This document shows positions 50,764 to 58,279 of a DNA stretch of 64,000 nucleotides, piece by piece (the first letter of the stretch is position 1; every line of letters begins with the position of its first letter). A program made the translations under genes and the position numbers. The stretch lies in contig CASETE010000023.1 in the NCBI GenBank assembly GCA_949290785.1, forward strand, positions 22,365 through 86,364, given 5' to 3'. This DNA comes from an uncultured Pseudomonadota bacterium. Its GTDB lineage: Bacteria > Pseudomonadota > Alphaproteobacteria > Rs-D84. A model generated the notes under the pieces. The model was not told the DNA's origin and did no database searches. It saw only the letters and a program-made list of their open reading frames with translations.

Positions 50764-52332
50764 ACTATTCTTTACGGCCGCCGCAATAAAAGCATTAAAC
50801 ATCGGATGCCCTTTGTACGGACTGGATTGAAATTCCGGATGAAATTGTCCTGCAATAAAGAACGGATGATTTTTTAATTCTACGATTTCCGGTAAACGAC
50901 CGTCTGGACTTAAGCCAGAAATAATCATACCACATTTTTCAAACTCGTCGGACAAACTGACATCCATTTCATATCTATGTCTGTGCCTTTCGGATATCTG
51001 TTGCGTACCATAGATTTTCTCTGCCAAAGTTCCCGGTTTTATCATACACGGATATGCTCCAAGACGTAACGTCCCCCCCATATCAGCAGAATCGTGATCT
51101 GCCATTATATTTATGACAGGCGTACAAGCCTTGCCGAATTCCGCAGAACCCGCATCTGATATACCAACCACATTCCTTGCAAAATCAATTACCGCAACCT
51201 GCATTCCTAAACATATGCCCATATAAGGAACGCATTTCTCACGCGCATAGGTTGCAGCGGCTATTTTTCCTTCTATACCGCGCGTACCAAATCCACCGGG
51301 GACTAAAATACCATCTACACCACTCAAGGCGTCTGGATTAAACTGCTCGGCATTAATTTTATGAATTTTTACATGCACGTTATTTTGAATTCCCGCATGA
51401 AATAAAGCCTCGTTCAGAGATTTATATGCATCTGGTACATCAAAGTACTTGCCAACAACACCGATATTTACAACCGGCAAATCCGCTGATAAATAATTTT
51501 CTATTTTATGAAATTTATCCATATTTCCCGTCGCGTTTGGCAATCCAAAATGCTGGGCCATTATATCAAATACATGTTGCGCCTCGTAAGCTAATGGAAT
51601 CTTATATATATTATCAACATCTATGCCGCTGATTACATTTTTCGCAGGTAAATTACAAAACATACCTATCTTTGCCTTTTCGTCGGCAGTCAGCATTCTG
51701 GGCGTACGAACAATCAACATATCCGCCTGAATCCCGTTTTCTAACAACTCGCGCACGGACATTTGCGTAGGTTTGGTTTTTAATTCTCCACTTGTTTCTA
51801 AATAAGGCGCTAACGTTAAATGTATAAACATTACATTTTGCCGTCCAACATCGTTTGCAAACTGACGAATGGATTCAAGAAATATTTTTCCTTCTATGTC
51901 ACCAACTGTCCCGCCTACTTCACAAACCACAAAGTCAGTATCTGTATTCGCGCCAATATACTCTTTCAGTTTGTTGCTGACATGCGGTATCATCTGGACA
52001 GTTGCACCAAGATAATCACCGCGTCTTTCTGCATTTAATACGTCCCAATAAATACGTCCGCCCGACACAGAATCATTCCTGGACATCTGAATGCCAAGAA
52101 ACCTTTCATAATAACCCAAATCCAAATCCGTTTCAAAACCGTCGTTTGTAACGTAAACCTCGCCGTGCTGAAACGGCGACATAGTTCCTGGGTCTATATT
52201 CAAATATGGATCAAACTTTCTTGCATGAACGCTGTATCCGCGCGATTGAAGAAGGGCGCCACAACTTGCCGCTGCAACGCCCTTACCTAAACTGGATACA
52301 ACACCCCCGGTGATAAAAATATACTTTGCCAT
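50740..52332 (-). CDS. pyrG: CTP synthase
   Basis: This enzyme of about 530 residues converts UTP to CTP using glutamine. The synthetase domain starts K-Y-I-F-I-T-G-G-V-V-S-S-L-G-K-G (ATP site). The glutamine amidotransferase domain has the nucleophile in G-I-C-L-G-M-Q near residue 379 and H-P-E-F near the end. M-S-P-F-Q-H-G-E-V-Y-V-T-N-D-G and E-V-G-G-T-V-G-D-I-E are standard. Two adjacent ATGs occur; the second (52332) is chosen to give M-A-K-Y, with GGGGGG just upstream. The divergent promoter region is shared with comEC. eno and kdsA, frequent neighbours, are absent. Confidence 0.98.
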   Translation of the reverse strand: MAKYIFITGGVVSSLGKGVAAASCGALLQSRGYSVHARKFDPYLNIDPGTMSPFQHGEVYVTNDGFETDLDLGYYERFLGIQMSRNDSVSGGRIYWDVLNAERRGDYLGATVQMIPHVSNKLKEYIGANTDTDFVVCEVGGTVGDIEGKIFLESIRQFANDVGRQNVMFIHLTLAPYLETSGELKTKPTQMSVRELLENGIQADMLIVRTPRMLTADEKAKIGMFCNLPAKNVISGIDVDNIYKIPLAYEAQHVFDIMAQHFGLPNATGNMDKFHKIENYLSADLPVVNIGVVGKYFDVPDAYKSLNEALFHAGIQNNVHVKIHKINAEQFNPDALSGVDGILVPGGFGTRGIEGKIAAATYAREKCVPYMGICLGMQVAVIDFARNVVGISDAGSAEFGKACTPVINIMADHDSADMGGTLRLGAYPCMIKPGTLAEKIYGTQQISERHRHRYEMDVSLSDEFEKCGMIISGLSPDGRLPEIVELKNHPFFIAGQFHPEFQSSPYKGHPMFNAFIAAAVKNSLCAKNKV

Positions 52333-52356
52333 CATACCCCCCCTTGTATTGTTTTT

Positions 52357-52385
52357 ATAATACGAAAATTTTCATTGATTGACAA
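52357..52385 (-). promoter_or_regulatory. pyrG promoter
   Basis: TTGTCA (52380-52385) and TATTAT (52357-52362) are 17 bp apart on the minus strand. The -35 abuts and overlaps the comEC -35 on the other strand by one base. Confidence 0.7.
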
Positions 52386-52404
52386 TAAAATAAATTCCTA
52401 TACT
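52375..52404 (+). promoter_or_regulatory. comEC promoter; leaderless arrangement
   Basis: TTGATT (52375-52380) and TATACT (52399-52404) are 18 bp apart. The ATG at 52411 is 6 bases after the -10, so the transcript would start at the start codon; no ribosome site is visible. Confidence 0.6.
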
Positions 52405-52410
52405 TTGCAT

Positions 52411-54348
52411 ATGAAAGACTTGTGGCAAAACCAATCAAAAAATTTGTTTCTGTGGGTACCTTTTATTATGGCTTTTGGTGCAGGCCTTTATTTCAACCTG
52501 CCATGCGAGCCTACATTATACATGACCATAACTGGCTTGGTTGCAGTTACAATAATTTTATTTATATCCAAAAGAACTTTTATCCGCATAATCGCATTAT
52601 TCTTTTTCGGCCTTTGTTATGCGTCTGTATTTACGCACTTTATTAATACGCCGCAATTACCAAGAAATATGCACAACATTGAAATTGATGGCAAGGTTAC
52701 CAAAATTGACTATACCGCAGATAAAGCAAGAATTTACATAAAAACAGATTCGCGTGAAATTAACGCAGAACAAAAAGGCAACGCGATAATCAGAGTTTCC
52801 GCAAAACCTGAACTTGTACTGCCAAACATAGGCGACACAATACGCGCAAACATAGGTTTATTTAGACCTTCGGGCGCAGACGCACCAGGCAGTTTTGATT
52901 ATGCACGTTGGGCTTATTTTAACGGATTATCCGCGACGGGATATATCAACAACTATGACATAATACACAAATCTAATGATACCAGCATCAGTACTTTACG
53001 CGATTATATGCATACAAAAGCAAACTCGTTTTTAGCGGACACGTTAGTCTTGGGCTACAAAAGCGCTGTACCAGAATCAGAAAACAATATATGGACGGCA
53101 ACCGGCGTTGGACATGTGTGGTCAATCAGTGGTTTTCATATTACTTTGGTTTCAGGTTGGCTGTTCGCCTTGTTTTATTTCCTGTTTCGTGCTTTTGCGC
53201 CAATAACAAAAAGAATACCGGCAAGAATTCCTGCGTTAATATGTTCTTGGGCGGGTTTGTTGTTTTATTTATTCTTGTCAGGGACAGACGTTGCAACCGT
53301 TCGTGCGTTCTTGATGGCAACGTTGGTATTTGCCGCATTTATATTCGGCAGAAACGCAATTTCTATGCGTAATGTATGCGTTGCTTTTTGCATAATATTT
53401 TTGATGAATCCACACTATGTAATGCAACCGGGATTTCAGTTGTCTTTTGCAGCTATCTTTGGTTTGGTCTGGTTATGGAACGACATACAGCCGACAATGC
53501 CGAAAAACAAAATTTTAAAGGTTTTGTATACCGCCAGTTTAACTTCTGTTGTCGCAACTGTATTTACAGCCCCATTCGTAATTGCACACTTTTACAGCCT
53601 GCCGATTTATGGTCTGTTGGGCAATTTAATTTTACTGCCTATATTTTCTTTTGCCATTATGCCACTTGTCATCCTAGGAACAATTACCGCAACTTTCAAT
53701 TGGACAATGCCACTGGACATTGCAAACACTGTTTATAAATACACTCTTAATCTGGGCGAACATATTGCAGAACTCCCTTATTCCACAATAACTTTACCGC
53801 ATATTTCTAACGCGTCGCTTATGTTCTTTATTCTTGGTTTTATGTGCTTGATGTTCATCAAACCGATTAAAATAAAAATAAATTACATTCTGTTCGTGTG
53901 TATGTTTGGTATAGCAACCCTGATAATTGCCATAATGCCCAAACCGATATTTTATGCCACACGCGACCACGAACTGGTCGGCTTTGTAAATAAAGGAAAA
54001 CTAGAATTTAACAAATCACGTGCGTCAAACCACTATTTCTCTTTTGATACGTGGAAGCAATTAAATGGTGAAGCAACCGGCACTCCTAACAAACGTCGCA
54101 AACATGACAAAGGTTTATATTTATATAAAACAGACAATTTCAATTTAGCCTATATTCAAAAGTTCACAACGTTACAAAAGCATATAATAAATTTATGTAA
54201 TGATGATAACATAGACTATATTGTTTCTTATTTTTATGTTGATGCACCAAAGTGCAACCATAAAATTTTACGCGATGGCTTTGTTATTTATAAATCTGGG
54301 AAAGTTAAATATACAATCGCTAATCGTCCGTGGCATAATCCGCGCTAA
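52411..54348 (+). CDS. comEC: ComEC/Rec2-type DNA uptake channel
   Basis: This 645-residue multi-span inner-membrane protein matches the ComEC channel: G-V-G-H-V-W-S-I-S-G-F-H-I-T-L near residue 234, then W-A-G-L-L-F-Y-L-F-L-S-G and T-V-R-A-F-L-M-A-T. An N-terminal DUF4131-like periplasmic region precedes it (about 85-190). It moves single-stranded DNA into the cell in natural competence. The C-terminal ~120 residues lack the H-x-H-x-D-H metallo-beta-lactamase motif found in many ComEC proteins, so this is the shorter form. Start chosen by the abutting -10 box. Its 3' end overlaps truA by 29 bases. Confidence 0.92.
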   Translation: MKDLWQNQSKNLFLWVPFIMAFGAGLYFNLPCEPTLYMTITGLVAVTIILFISKRTFIRIIALFFFGLCYASVFTHFINTPQLPRNMHNIEIDGKVTKIDYTADKARIYIKTDSREINAEQKGNAIIRVSAKPELVLPNIGDTIRANIGLFRPSGADAPGSFDYARWAYFNGLSATGYINNYDIIHKSNDTSISTLRDYMHTKANSFLADTLVLGYKSAVPESENNIWTATGVGHVWSISGFHITLVSGWLFALFYFLFRAFAPITKRIPARIPALICSWAGLLFYLFLSGTDVATVRAFLMATLVFAAFIFGRNAISMRNVCVAFCIIFLMNPHYVMQPGFQLSFAAIFGLVWLWNDIQPTMPKNKILKVLYTASLTSVVATVFTAPFVIAHFYSLPIYGLLGNLILLPIFSFAIMPLVILGTITATFNWTMPLDIANTVYKYTLNLGEHIAELPYSTITLPHISNASLMFFILGFMCLMFIKPIKIKINYILFVCMFGIATLIIAIMPKPIFYATRDHELVGFVNKGKLEFNKSRASNHYFSFDTWKQLNGEATGTPNKRRKHDKGLYLYKTDNFNLAYIQKFTTLQKHIINLCNDDNIDYIVSYFYVDAPKCNHKILRDGFVIYKSGKVKYTIANRPWHNPR

Positions 54349-55063
54349 CGAAAAACAATCCCGACGCAGGCGCAGTAGGTCCCGCTGCACTGCGATTTTT
54401 TGCGGCAAAAATTTCGTCTATGTTATATGGTTTACCAAGACCTATTTCAACCAAAGTGCCGACCATATTCCTGACCTGATGATGCAAGAAAGACCGCGCA
54501 GAAAATTCAAACTCTATCATATCTCCGCGTTTCGTTATTTTGCATAAATCCAAAGTCTTTATTGGGCTTTTAGCCTGACATTCAGACGCACGAAAACTGG
54601 TAAAATCATGATTGCCGATTAACTTTTCTGCAGCATTTCGCATAGCGCGCACATTTAGTTTTCTTGGTACCCACCACACACGATTTTTATCCAGCACTGC
54701 CGGTGCAGAGCGATTCAAAACATAATACTTATAATTACGACGAATACATGAAAAACGCGCATTAAAATCGTCCGACACAGATTCACATTTAAGCACACTT
54801 ACTGGCTTACCTGTTAAATAAAAGTTCATTGCGCGCATAACTGTTTCAGAAGCCACGTCCGAATCTAAATCAAAATGCGCAACCATCGCAAATGCATGCA
54901 CACCCGCATCCGTTCTGCCGGCCGCAACGACGTCAGGACGCGCGCCACAAAACTTCTCTATAGCGTCTTTTAGTAAAGATTGAACAGAATCACCCTGGCG
55001 GTTTTCTTGCCAGCCTATTAAATCCGTTCCGTCATATTCAAGAGTTATTTTATATCTGCTCAT
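54320..55063 (-). CDS. truA: tRNA pseudouridine(38-40) synthase
   Basis: This 247-residue enzyme modifies the anticodon arm of many tRNAs. The catalytic aspartate is in A-G-R-T-D-A-G-V-H-A near residue 52. Y-D-G-T-D-L-I-G-W at the start, R-N-Y-K-Y-Y-V and F-L-H-H-Q-V-R-N-M-V are also typical. It lies 3 bases after fmt and shares the def-fmt-truA operon; the 3' end is antisense to the end of comEC. Confidence 0.97.
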   Translation of the reverse strand: MSRYKITLEYDGTDLIGWQENRQGDSVQSLLKDAIEKFCGARPDVVAAGRTDAGVHAFAMVAHFDLDSDVASETVMRAMNFYLTGKPVSVLKCESVSDDFNARFSCIRRNYKYYVLNRSAPAVLDKNRVWWVPRKLNVRAMRNAAEKLIGNHDFTSFRASECQAKSPIKTLDLCKITKRGDMIEFEFSARSFLHHQVRNMVGTLVEIGLGKPYNIDEIFAAKNRSAAGPTAPASGLFFVSADYATDD

Positions 55064-55066
55064 TCT

Positions 55067-55873
55067 CTATTGGCCAATTTGAATATTTGCGCCATGCAAA
55101 CCATTTACAAAACTTTTCCAATCCATAGGCTTCTTGCCACTTGGTTGAATTTTTATAATTTCTAAGTTTCCGTCTTTTATACGCGTATCTAAAATCTTTA
55201 CATCTATGCCGTTTATAGTTGTCCGCCCTGCCCCCAACGCACGAATTTGATTATGTATCTGCTCTGGCGTTCTTGTCCAATCTATAATCTCGTCCGCACT
55301 GGTAAATTTTCTTGTATATGTAATTTCACCCGTTTGTGGAACAGAGGCATATTTTTCCGGCGCCTTTAAAAATTCTGTTATTAAACGCGCACCTATGACA
55401 GAAACTTTTTCTTCTATCGTGTCATTTGTATCATCTTGCCCGATATCAAATTCTTGACGCAAATACACGTCACCCGCATCCAATTCACTTGTCATTTGCA
55501 TAACACAAACGGCACTTTTCTTATCACCATTATATATCGCCGTTCTTATAGGTGACGGACCACGATAACGCGGTAAATCACTGGGATGAATATTTATACA
55601 AGGTGCGGAGCCTAACACATTATCCCTTAAAATAACGCCATAAGATATAACAACCACCATATCAGGTGAAAATCCATAATCACGAATATCTGTATATACC
55701 GGTAAATCTTTAGACTCTGCCCAAACATGAACGGGGGATTTAGTTAAAATCTGTTTTCTGCCAACGGGCTTTGGCGCACGCGTAAACACCGCCGATACTT
55801 TATGACCAGCATCTATGATTGCGTCAAAAATTGGAACAACGAAATCGTTCGTGCCCATTAAAACCAAATTCAT
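55067..55873 (-). CDS. fmt: Methionyl-tRNA formyltransferase (short form)
   Basis: This 268-residue enzyme formylates initiator Met-tRNA. The catalytic residues are in place: I-N-I-H-P-S-D-L-P-R-Y-R-G (Asn and His) and L-D-A-G-D-V (Asp). It begins with V-L-M-G-T-N-D-F-V-V-P in place of the usual G-T-P-E-F. It is about 40-50 residues shorter than E. coli Fmt (315), mainly in the C-terminal OB-like domain, which is reduced but recognisable. It overlaps the def stop by 4 bases, the standard def-fmt pairing. Confidence 0.94.
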   Translation of the reverse strand: MNLVLMGTNDFVVPIFDAIIDAGHKVSAVFTRAPKPVGRKQILTKSPVHVWAESKDLPVYTDIRDYGFSPDMVVVISYGVILRDNVLGSAPCINIHPSDLPRYRGPSPIRTAIYNGDKKSAVCVMQMTSELDAGDVYLRQEFDIGQDDTNDTIEEKVSVIGARLITEFLKAPEKYASVPQTGEITYTRKFTSADEIIDWTRTPEQIHNQIRALGAGRTTINGIDVKILDTRIKDGNLEIIKIQPSGKKPMDWKSFVNGLHGANIQIGQ

Positions 55874-56370
55874 TTACGTTTGCGCACCTTTCGCATTAAC
55901 ATTTCTCTTTTAACAGGCGATAAATAATCTATAAACAAAACACCATCTAAATGGTCTGTTTCATGTTGCACGATTCTGGCAGGCAAACCAGACATTTCCG
56001 CGCGCAATAAATCGCCGTTTTCATTCGTCCACTCTACCTCTACAGACTGCGGACGAGTAACGTTCGCATAAACAGGCAAGTTATCATGCCCTAATACAGA
56101 CAAACACCCTTCCTCCATAACGCACGTCGCATCACTGCGAGTCAAGATTTTAGGGTTAATCATCTTAAACACCCGTCCAGAGTCGGGTTCCATCATAACT
56201 AAAAACCTTTTTAACACACCAACCTGTGGCGCCGCCAAGCCAACGCCGCTTTGTTCGTGCATCATTCCCACCATTTCATCCATAATATCTAAAACGTCTG
56301 GAGTGATATCGGTTACAAGTTCACACTTTTCACGCAACACTAAATCACCACAAAGTTTCATTTGCAACAT
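55870..56370 (-). CDS. def: Peptide deformylase
   Basis: This 166-residue metalloenzyme removes formyl from new proteins. All three motifs are visible: G-V-G-L-A-A-P-Q-V-G near residue 45, E-E-G-C-L-S-V near 89 and Q-H-E-T-D-H-L near 133 (metal ligands Cys and two His, catalytic Glu). The ATG at 56370 has AAAGGA upstream; codons 2-3 are TTGCAA, which on the other strand is the rmuC -35. It forms an operon with fmt and truA. Confidence 0.97.
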   Translation of the reverse strand: MLQMKLCGDLVLREKCELVTDITPDVLDIMDEMVGMMHEQSGVGLAAPQVGVLKRFLVMMEPDSGRVFKMINPKILTRSDATCVMEEGCLSVLGHDNLPVYANVTRPQSVEVEWTNENGDLLRAEMSGLPARIVQHETDHLDGVLFIDYLSPVKREMLMRKVRKRK

Positions 56371-56389
56371 TTATAAATCCTTTTATAAT
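56362..56389 (+). promoter_or_regulatory. rmuC promoter
   Basis: TTGCAA (56362-56367, inside the start of def) and TATAAT (56384-56389) are 16 bp apart, 22 bases before the rmuC ATG. Confidence 0.75.
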
Positions 56390-56390
56390 G

Positions 56391-56418
56391 ATTTTATCAA
56401 AGGAATATTAAATGACAA
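56391..56418 (-). promoter_or_regulatory. def-fmt-truA promoter
   Basis: TTGTCA (56413-56418) and TAAAAT (56391-56396) are 16 bp apart on the minus strand. The -35 covers part of the rmuC start codon. Confidence 0.65.
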
Positions 56419-57290
56419 CTTATATTTTCTTGTTACTGTTCGTAATCATACTATTACTTGTTATACTTATAATGCGCAAACCAACAGTTGACGTATCCGC
56501 CTTGCGCGAAGACAACGCCAGATTGCGCGAAAGATTATCAGAAAGATTGGGCGCACTGTCCCAAAACGCAATAGAATTAAAAAATATTAGCGGTGACATA
56601 GCGAACTTCAAAAACATTTTAATGGGTAATAAGCAAGCAAGAGGAACGTTTGGCGAACGACAATTAGAAGACTTGGTTGCCGACATAATGCCACCAGAAA
56701 GTTACTCTTTTCAAACGGTATTAGAAACGGGCGTTCGACCAGATTGCATTATTCGCCTGCCTTATCCGCCAGGAGATATGATAATCGATAGCAAATTTCC
56801 GTTGGAAAGTTACAACAGACTTTGCAGTAATACAGACGATGGAATGGCTCGCAAACAATTTGAACTGGACGTCAGAAAACACATAGACGCAATCGCAGAC
56901 AAATACATAATTCCTGGCAAAACCGCTGAATCAGCAATGATGTTTATTGCATCTGAATCTATTTTTGAAACCCTGCATCGCGAATTTCCCAGCGCAATTG
57001 AATACGCCGCGCGCAGAAAGGTGTTCATTGTTTCACCGTCTACATTGTGGGCAACGTTAAACACAATTCGTGCGGTACTGTCCGACATAAAAATAAAACG
57101 CGTCGCTGGCCAGATAAAAAAAGAACTTGATTTATTACTGGCCGATTTATCACGTTTGAACGAACGCGCAATAAAAGTACAGCAACATTTTTCCCAGGCA
57201 TCTGCTGACATAGAAATGTTACAAACTTCTGTCGGCAAAATAACGCCGCGCGCTGAGAAATTGCGTGAAATGGACTTTGGCGAAGAATAA
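56412..57290 (+). CDS. rmuC: DNA recombination protein RmuC
   Basis: This 292-residue protein has an N-terminal membrane helix (2-22) and a coiled-coil segment (30-65). The RmuC nuclease-like domain includes R-G-T-F-G-E-R-Q-L-E-D-L, M-I-I-D-S-K-F-P-L-E-S-Y and F-I-V-S-P-S-T-L-W-A-T-L. RmuC limits inversions between short inverted repeats in E. coli. It is shorter than the E. coli protein (about 475), lacking most of the long coiled coil, which is common in small alphaproteobacterial genomes. AAAGGA lies 8 bases before the ATG, and its promoter is interleaved with that of def. Confidence 0.95.
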   Translation: MTTYIFLLLFVIILLLVILIMRKPTVDVSALREDNARLRERLSERLGALSQNAIELKNISGDIANFKNILMGNKQARGTFGERQLEDLVADIMPPESYSFQTVLETGVRPDCIIRLPYPPGDMIIDSKFPLESYNRLCSNTDDGMARKQFELDVRKHIDAIADKYIIPGKTAESAMMFIASESIFETLHREFPSAIEYAARRKVFIVSPSTLWATLNTIRAVLSDIKIKRVAGQIKKELDLLLADLSRLNERAIKVQQHFSQASADIEMLQTSVGKITPRAEKLREMDFGEE

Positions 57291-57291
57291 T

Positions 57292-57323
57292 AAAAAAACG
57301 AAGATTTATTTCTTCGTTTTTTT
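57292..57323. terminator. Bidirectional terminator
   Basis: AAAAAAACGAAG / CTTCGTTTTTTT with an 8-base loop follows rmuC by 2 bases. It also contains the stop codon of the convergent coiled-coil gene. Confidence 0.88.
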
Positions 57324-57551
57324 GTTCAACATCTTTTCTTCTAACCTAAGTATCTTATTTTCTTTGTCTTTTATGATTTCTAGTAACCTGTTATTTTCTA
57401 GGCGCAAATTTTCCAAGTCTTGTTTATGCAGAACGATTTCATCTGATAAACGTTTGTTTTTCTTCCTATTAAACAACAACATTATAAACGCCCCGGAAAC
57501 AGCGCAAGTTATACCAACAGTTAAATCATATAGCACATCTGTTATAACCAT
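57306..57551 (-). CDS. Small membrane-anchored coiled-coil protein
   Basis: This 81-residue protein has one membrane segment (about 8-28) and then a Lys/Glu/Leu-rich heptad pattern (L at 46, 49, 53, 56, 57 and so on). It ends in K-K-T-K-K. No family is recognised; size and shape resemble small division or envelope-associated proteins, but this is only analogy. It begins 33 bases after the HAD phosphatase gene and may be cotranscribed with it. Its last codons are inside the shared terminator. Confidence 0.7.
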   Translation of the reverse strand: MVITDVLYDLTVGITCAVSGAFIMLLFNRKKNKRLSDEIVLHKQDLENLRLENNRLLEIIKDKENKILRLEEKMLNKKTKK

Positions 57552-57584
57552 GCTTGAATTATATCAAGCATATATACAAAAGCA

Positions 57585-58187
57585 TCAGGCATGTTTTCTT
57601 AGACCGGTATCTCTGTCCACCCAAACCTCTTCGTCGGCAATTTCCATCATCGGCATATCAGACTTGCTGTCTGAATAAGACCTGACCACATGTGGTATTA
57701 TGTTATTTTCTTTGGCCCATGCGTCCATTGCATAAACTTTATTTTGCCCCCAACATAAAAATTTATACTTCCACGGTCTTTTGACATCCATCTTAGAACA
57801 CAAAACCGCATCAAACTTGATATCACGAACTAAATACGGCACCAGATAATCTGGACTGGCCGAGACTAAAATAACCCGTCGCCCCGCCTTGATTTCGGAC
57901 AAAACCTGTTCTTTCGCCCAACCAAAGCGTTCGCGTTTGTGTTGTTTTATAAAATCAGAACTAAATTTTTTTACCATGTCAGACGTTAAAAACGAACGCA
58001 TAACCTCGCGCCACCAGATACCCCCTGGGTTAAATACCTTTGCTATTGCAGCCACAGACATAACCGGTAAAAACAACCAAGGACGAACAGAGTGTCTGAA
58101 ACAATATTTGGCAAACTCTACATTAGAATCTTTACCTGACAAAGTACCATCAAAATCAAAAACGACGACATCTTGTTTTTGTAACAT
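57585..58187 (-). CDS. HAD-superfamily phosphatase, subfamily IB (SerB-like)
   Basis: This 200-residue enzyme has the HAD motifs D-F-D-G-T-L near residue 10 (nucleophile Asp), S-A-S-P-D-Y near 108 and Y-S-D-S-K-S-D-M-P-M near 166. Subfamily IB includes phosphoserine phosphatase and lipid or sugar phosphatases; W-W-R-E-V-M and F-L-T in the cap suggest a lipid-like or sugar substrate rather than phosphoserine (weak). It has a TATAAT box and AAAGGA upstream and leads a short unit with the coiled-coil gene. Confidence 0.9.
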   Translation of the reverse strand: MLQKQDVVVFDFDGTLSGKDSNVEFAKYCFRHSVRPWLFLPVMSVAAIAKVFNPGGIWWREVMRSFLTSDMVKKFSSDFIKQHKRERFGWAKEQVLSEIKAGRRVILVSASPDYLVPYLVRDIKFDAVLCSKMDVKRPWKYKFLCWGQNKVYAMDAWAKENNIIPHVVRSYSDSKSDMPMMEIADEEVWVDRDTGLRKHA

Positions 58188-58214
58188 TTATAATCCTTTT
58201 AAAACCTTGGGGAT

Positions 58215-58244
58215 ATTATAACAACATTTTATACGCATCGTAAA
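58215..58244 (-). promoter_or_regulatory. Promoter of the HAD phosphatase gene
   Basis: TTTACG (58239-58244) and TATAAT (58215-58220) are 18 bp apart on the minus strand, just after the efflux terminator. Confidence 0.5.
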
Positions 58245-58254
58245 CCATAAAAAT

Positions 58255-58275
58255 AAAAACGGGCAAAGCCCGTTT
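58255..58275 (-). terminator. Intrinsic terminator after the efflux operon
   Basis: AAAAACGGGC / GCCCGTTTTT with a 3-base loop directly follows the RND gene and ends in TTTTTATTTTT on the minus strand. Confidence 0.92.
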
Positions 58276-58279
58276 TTAT

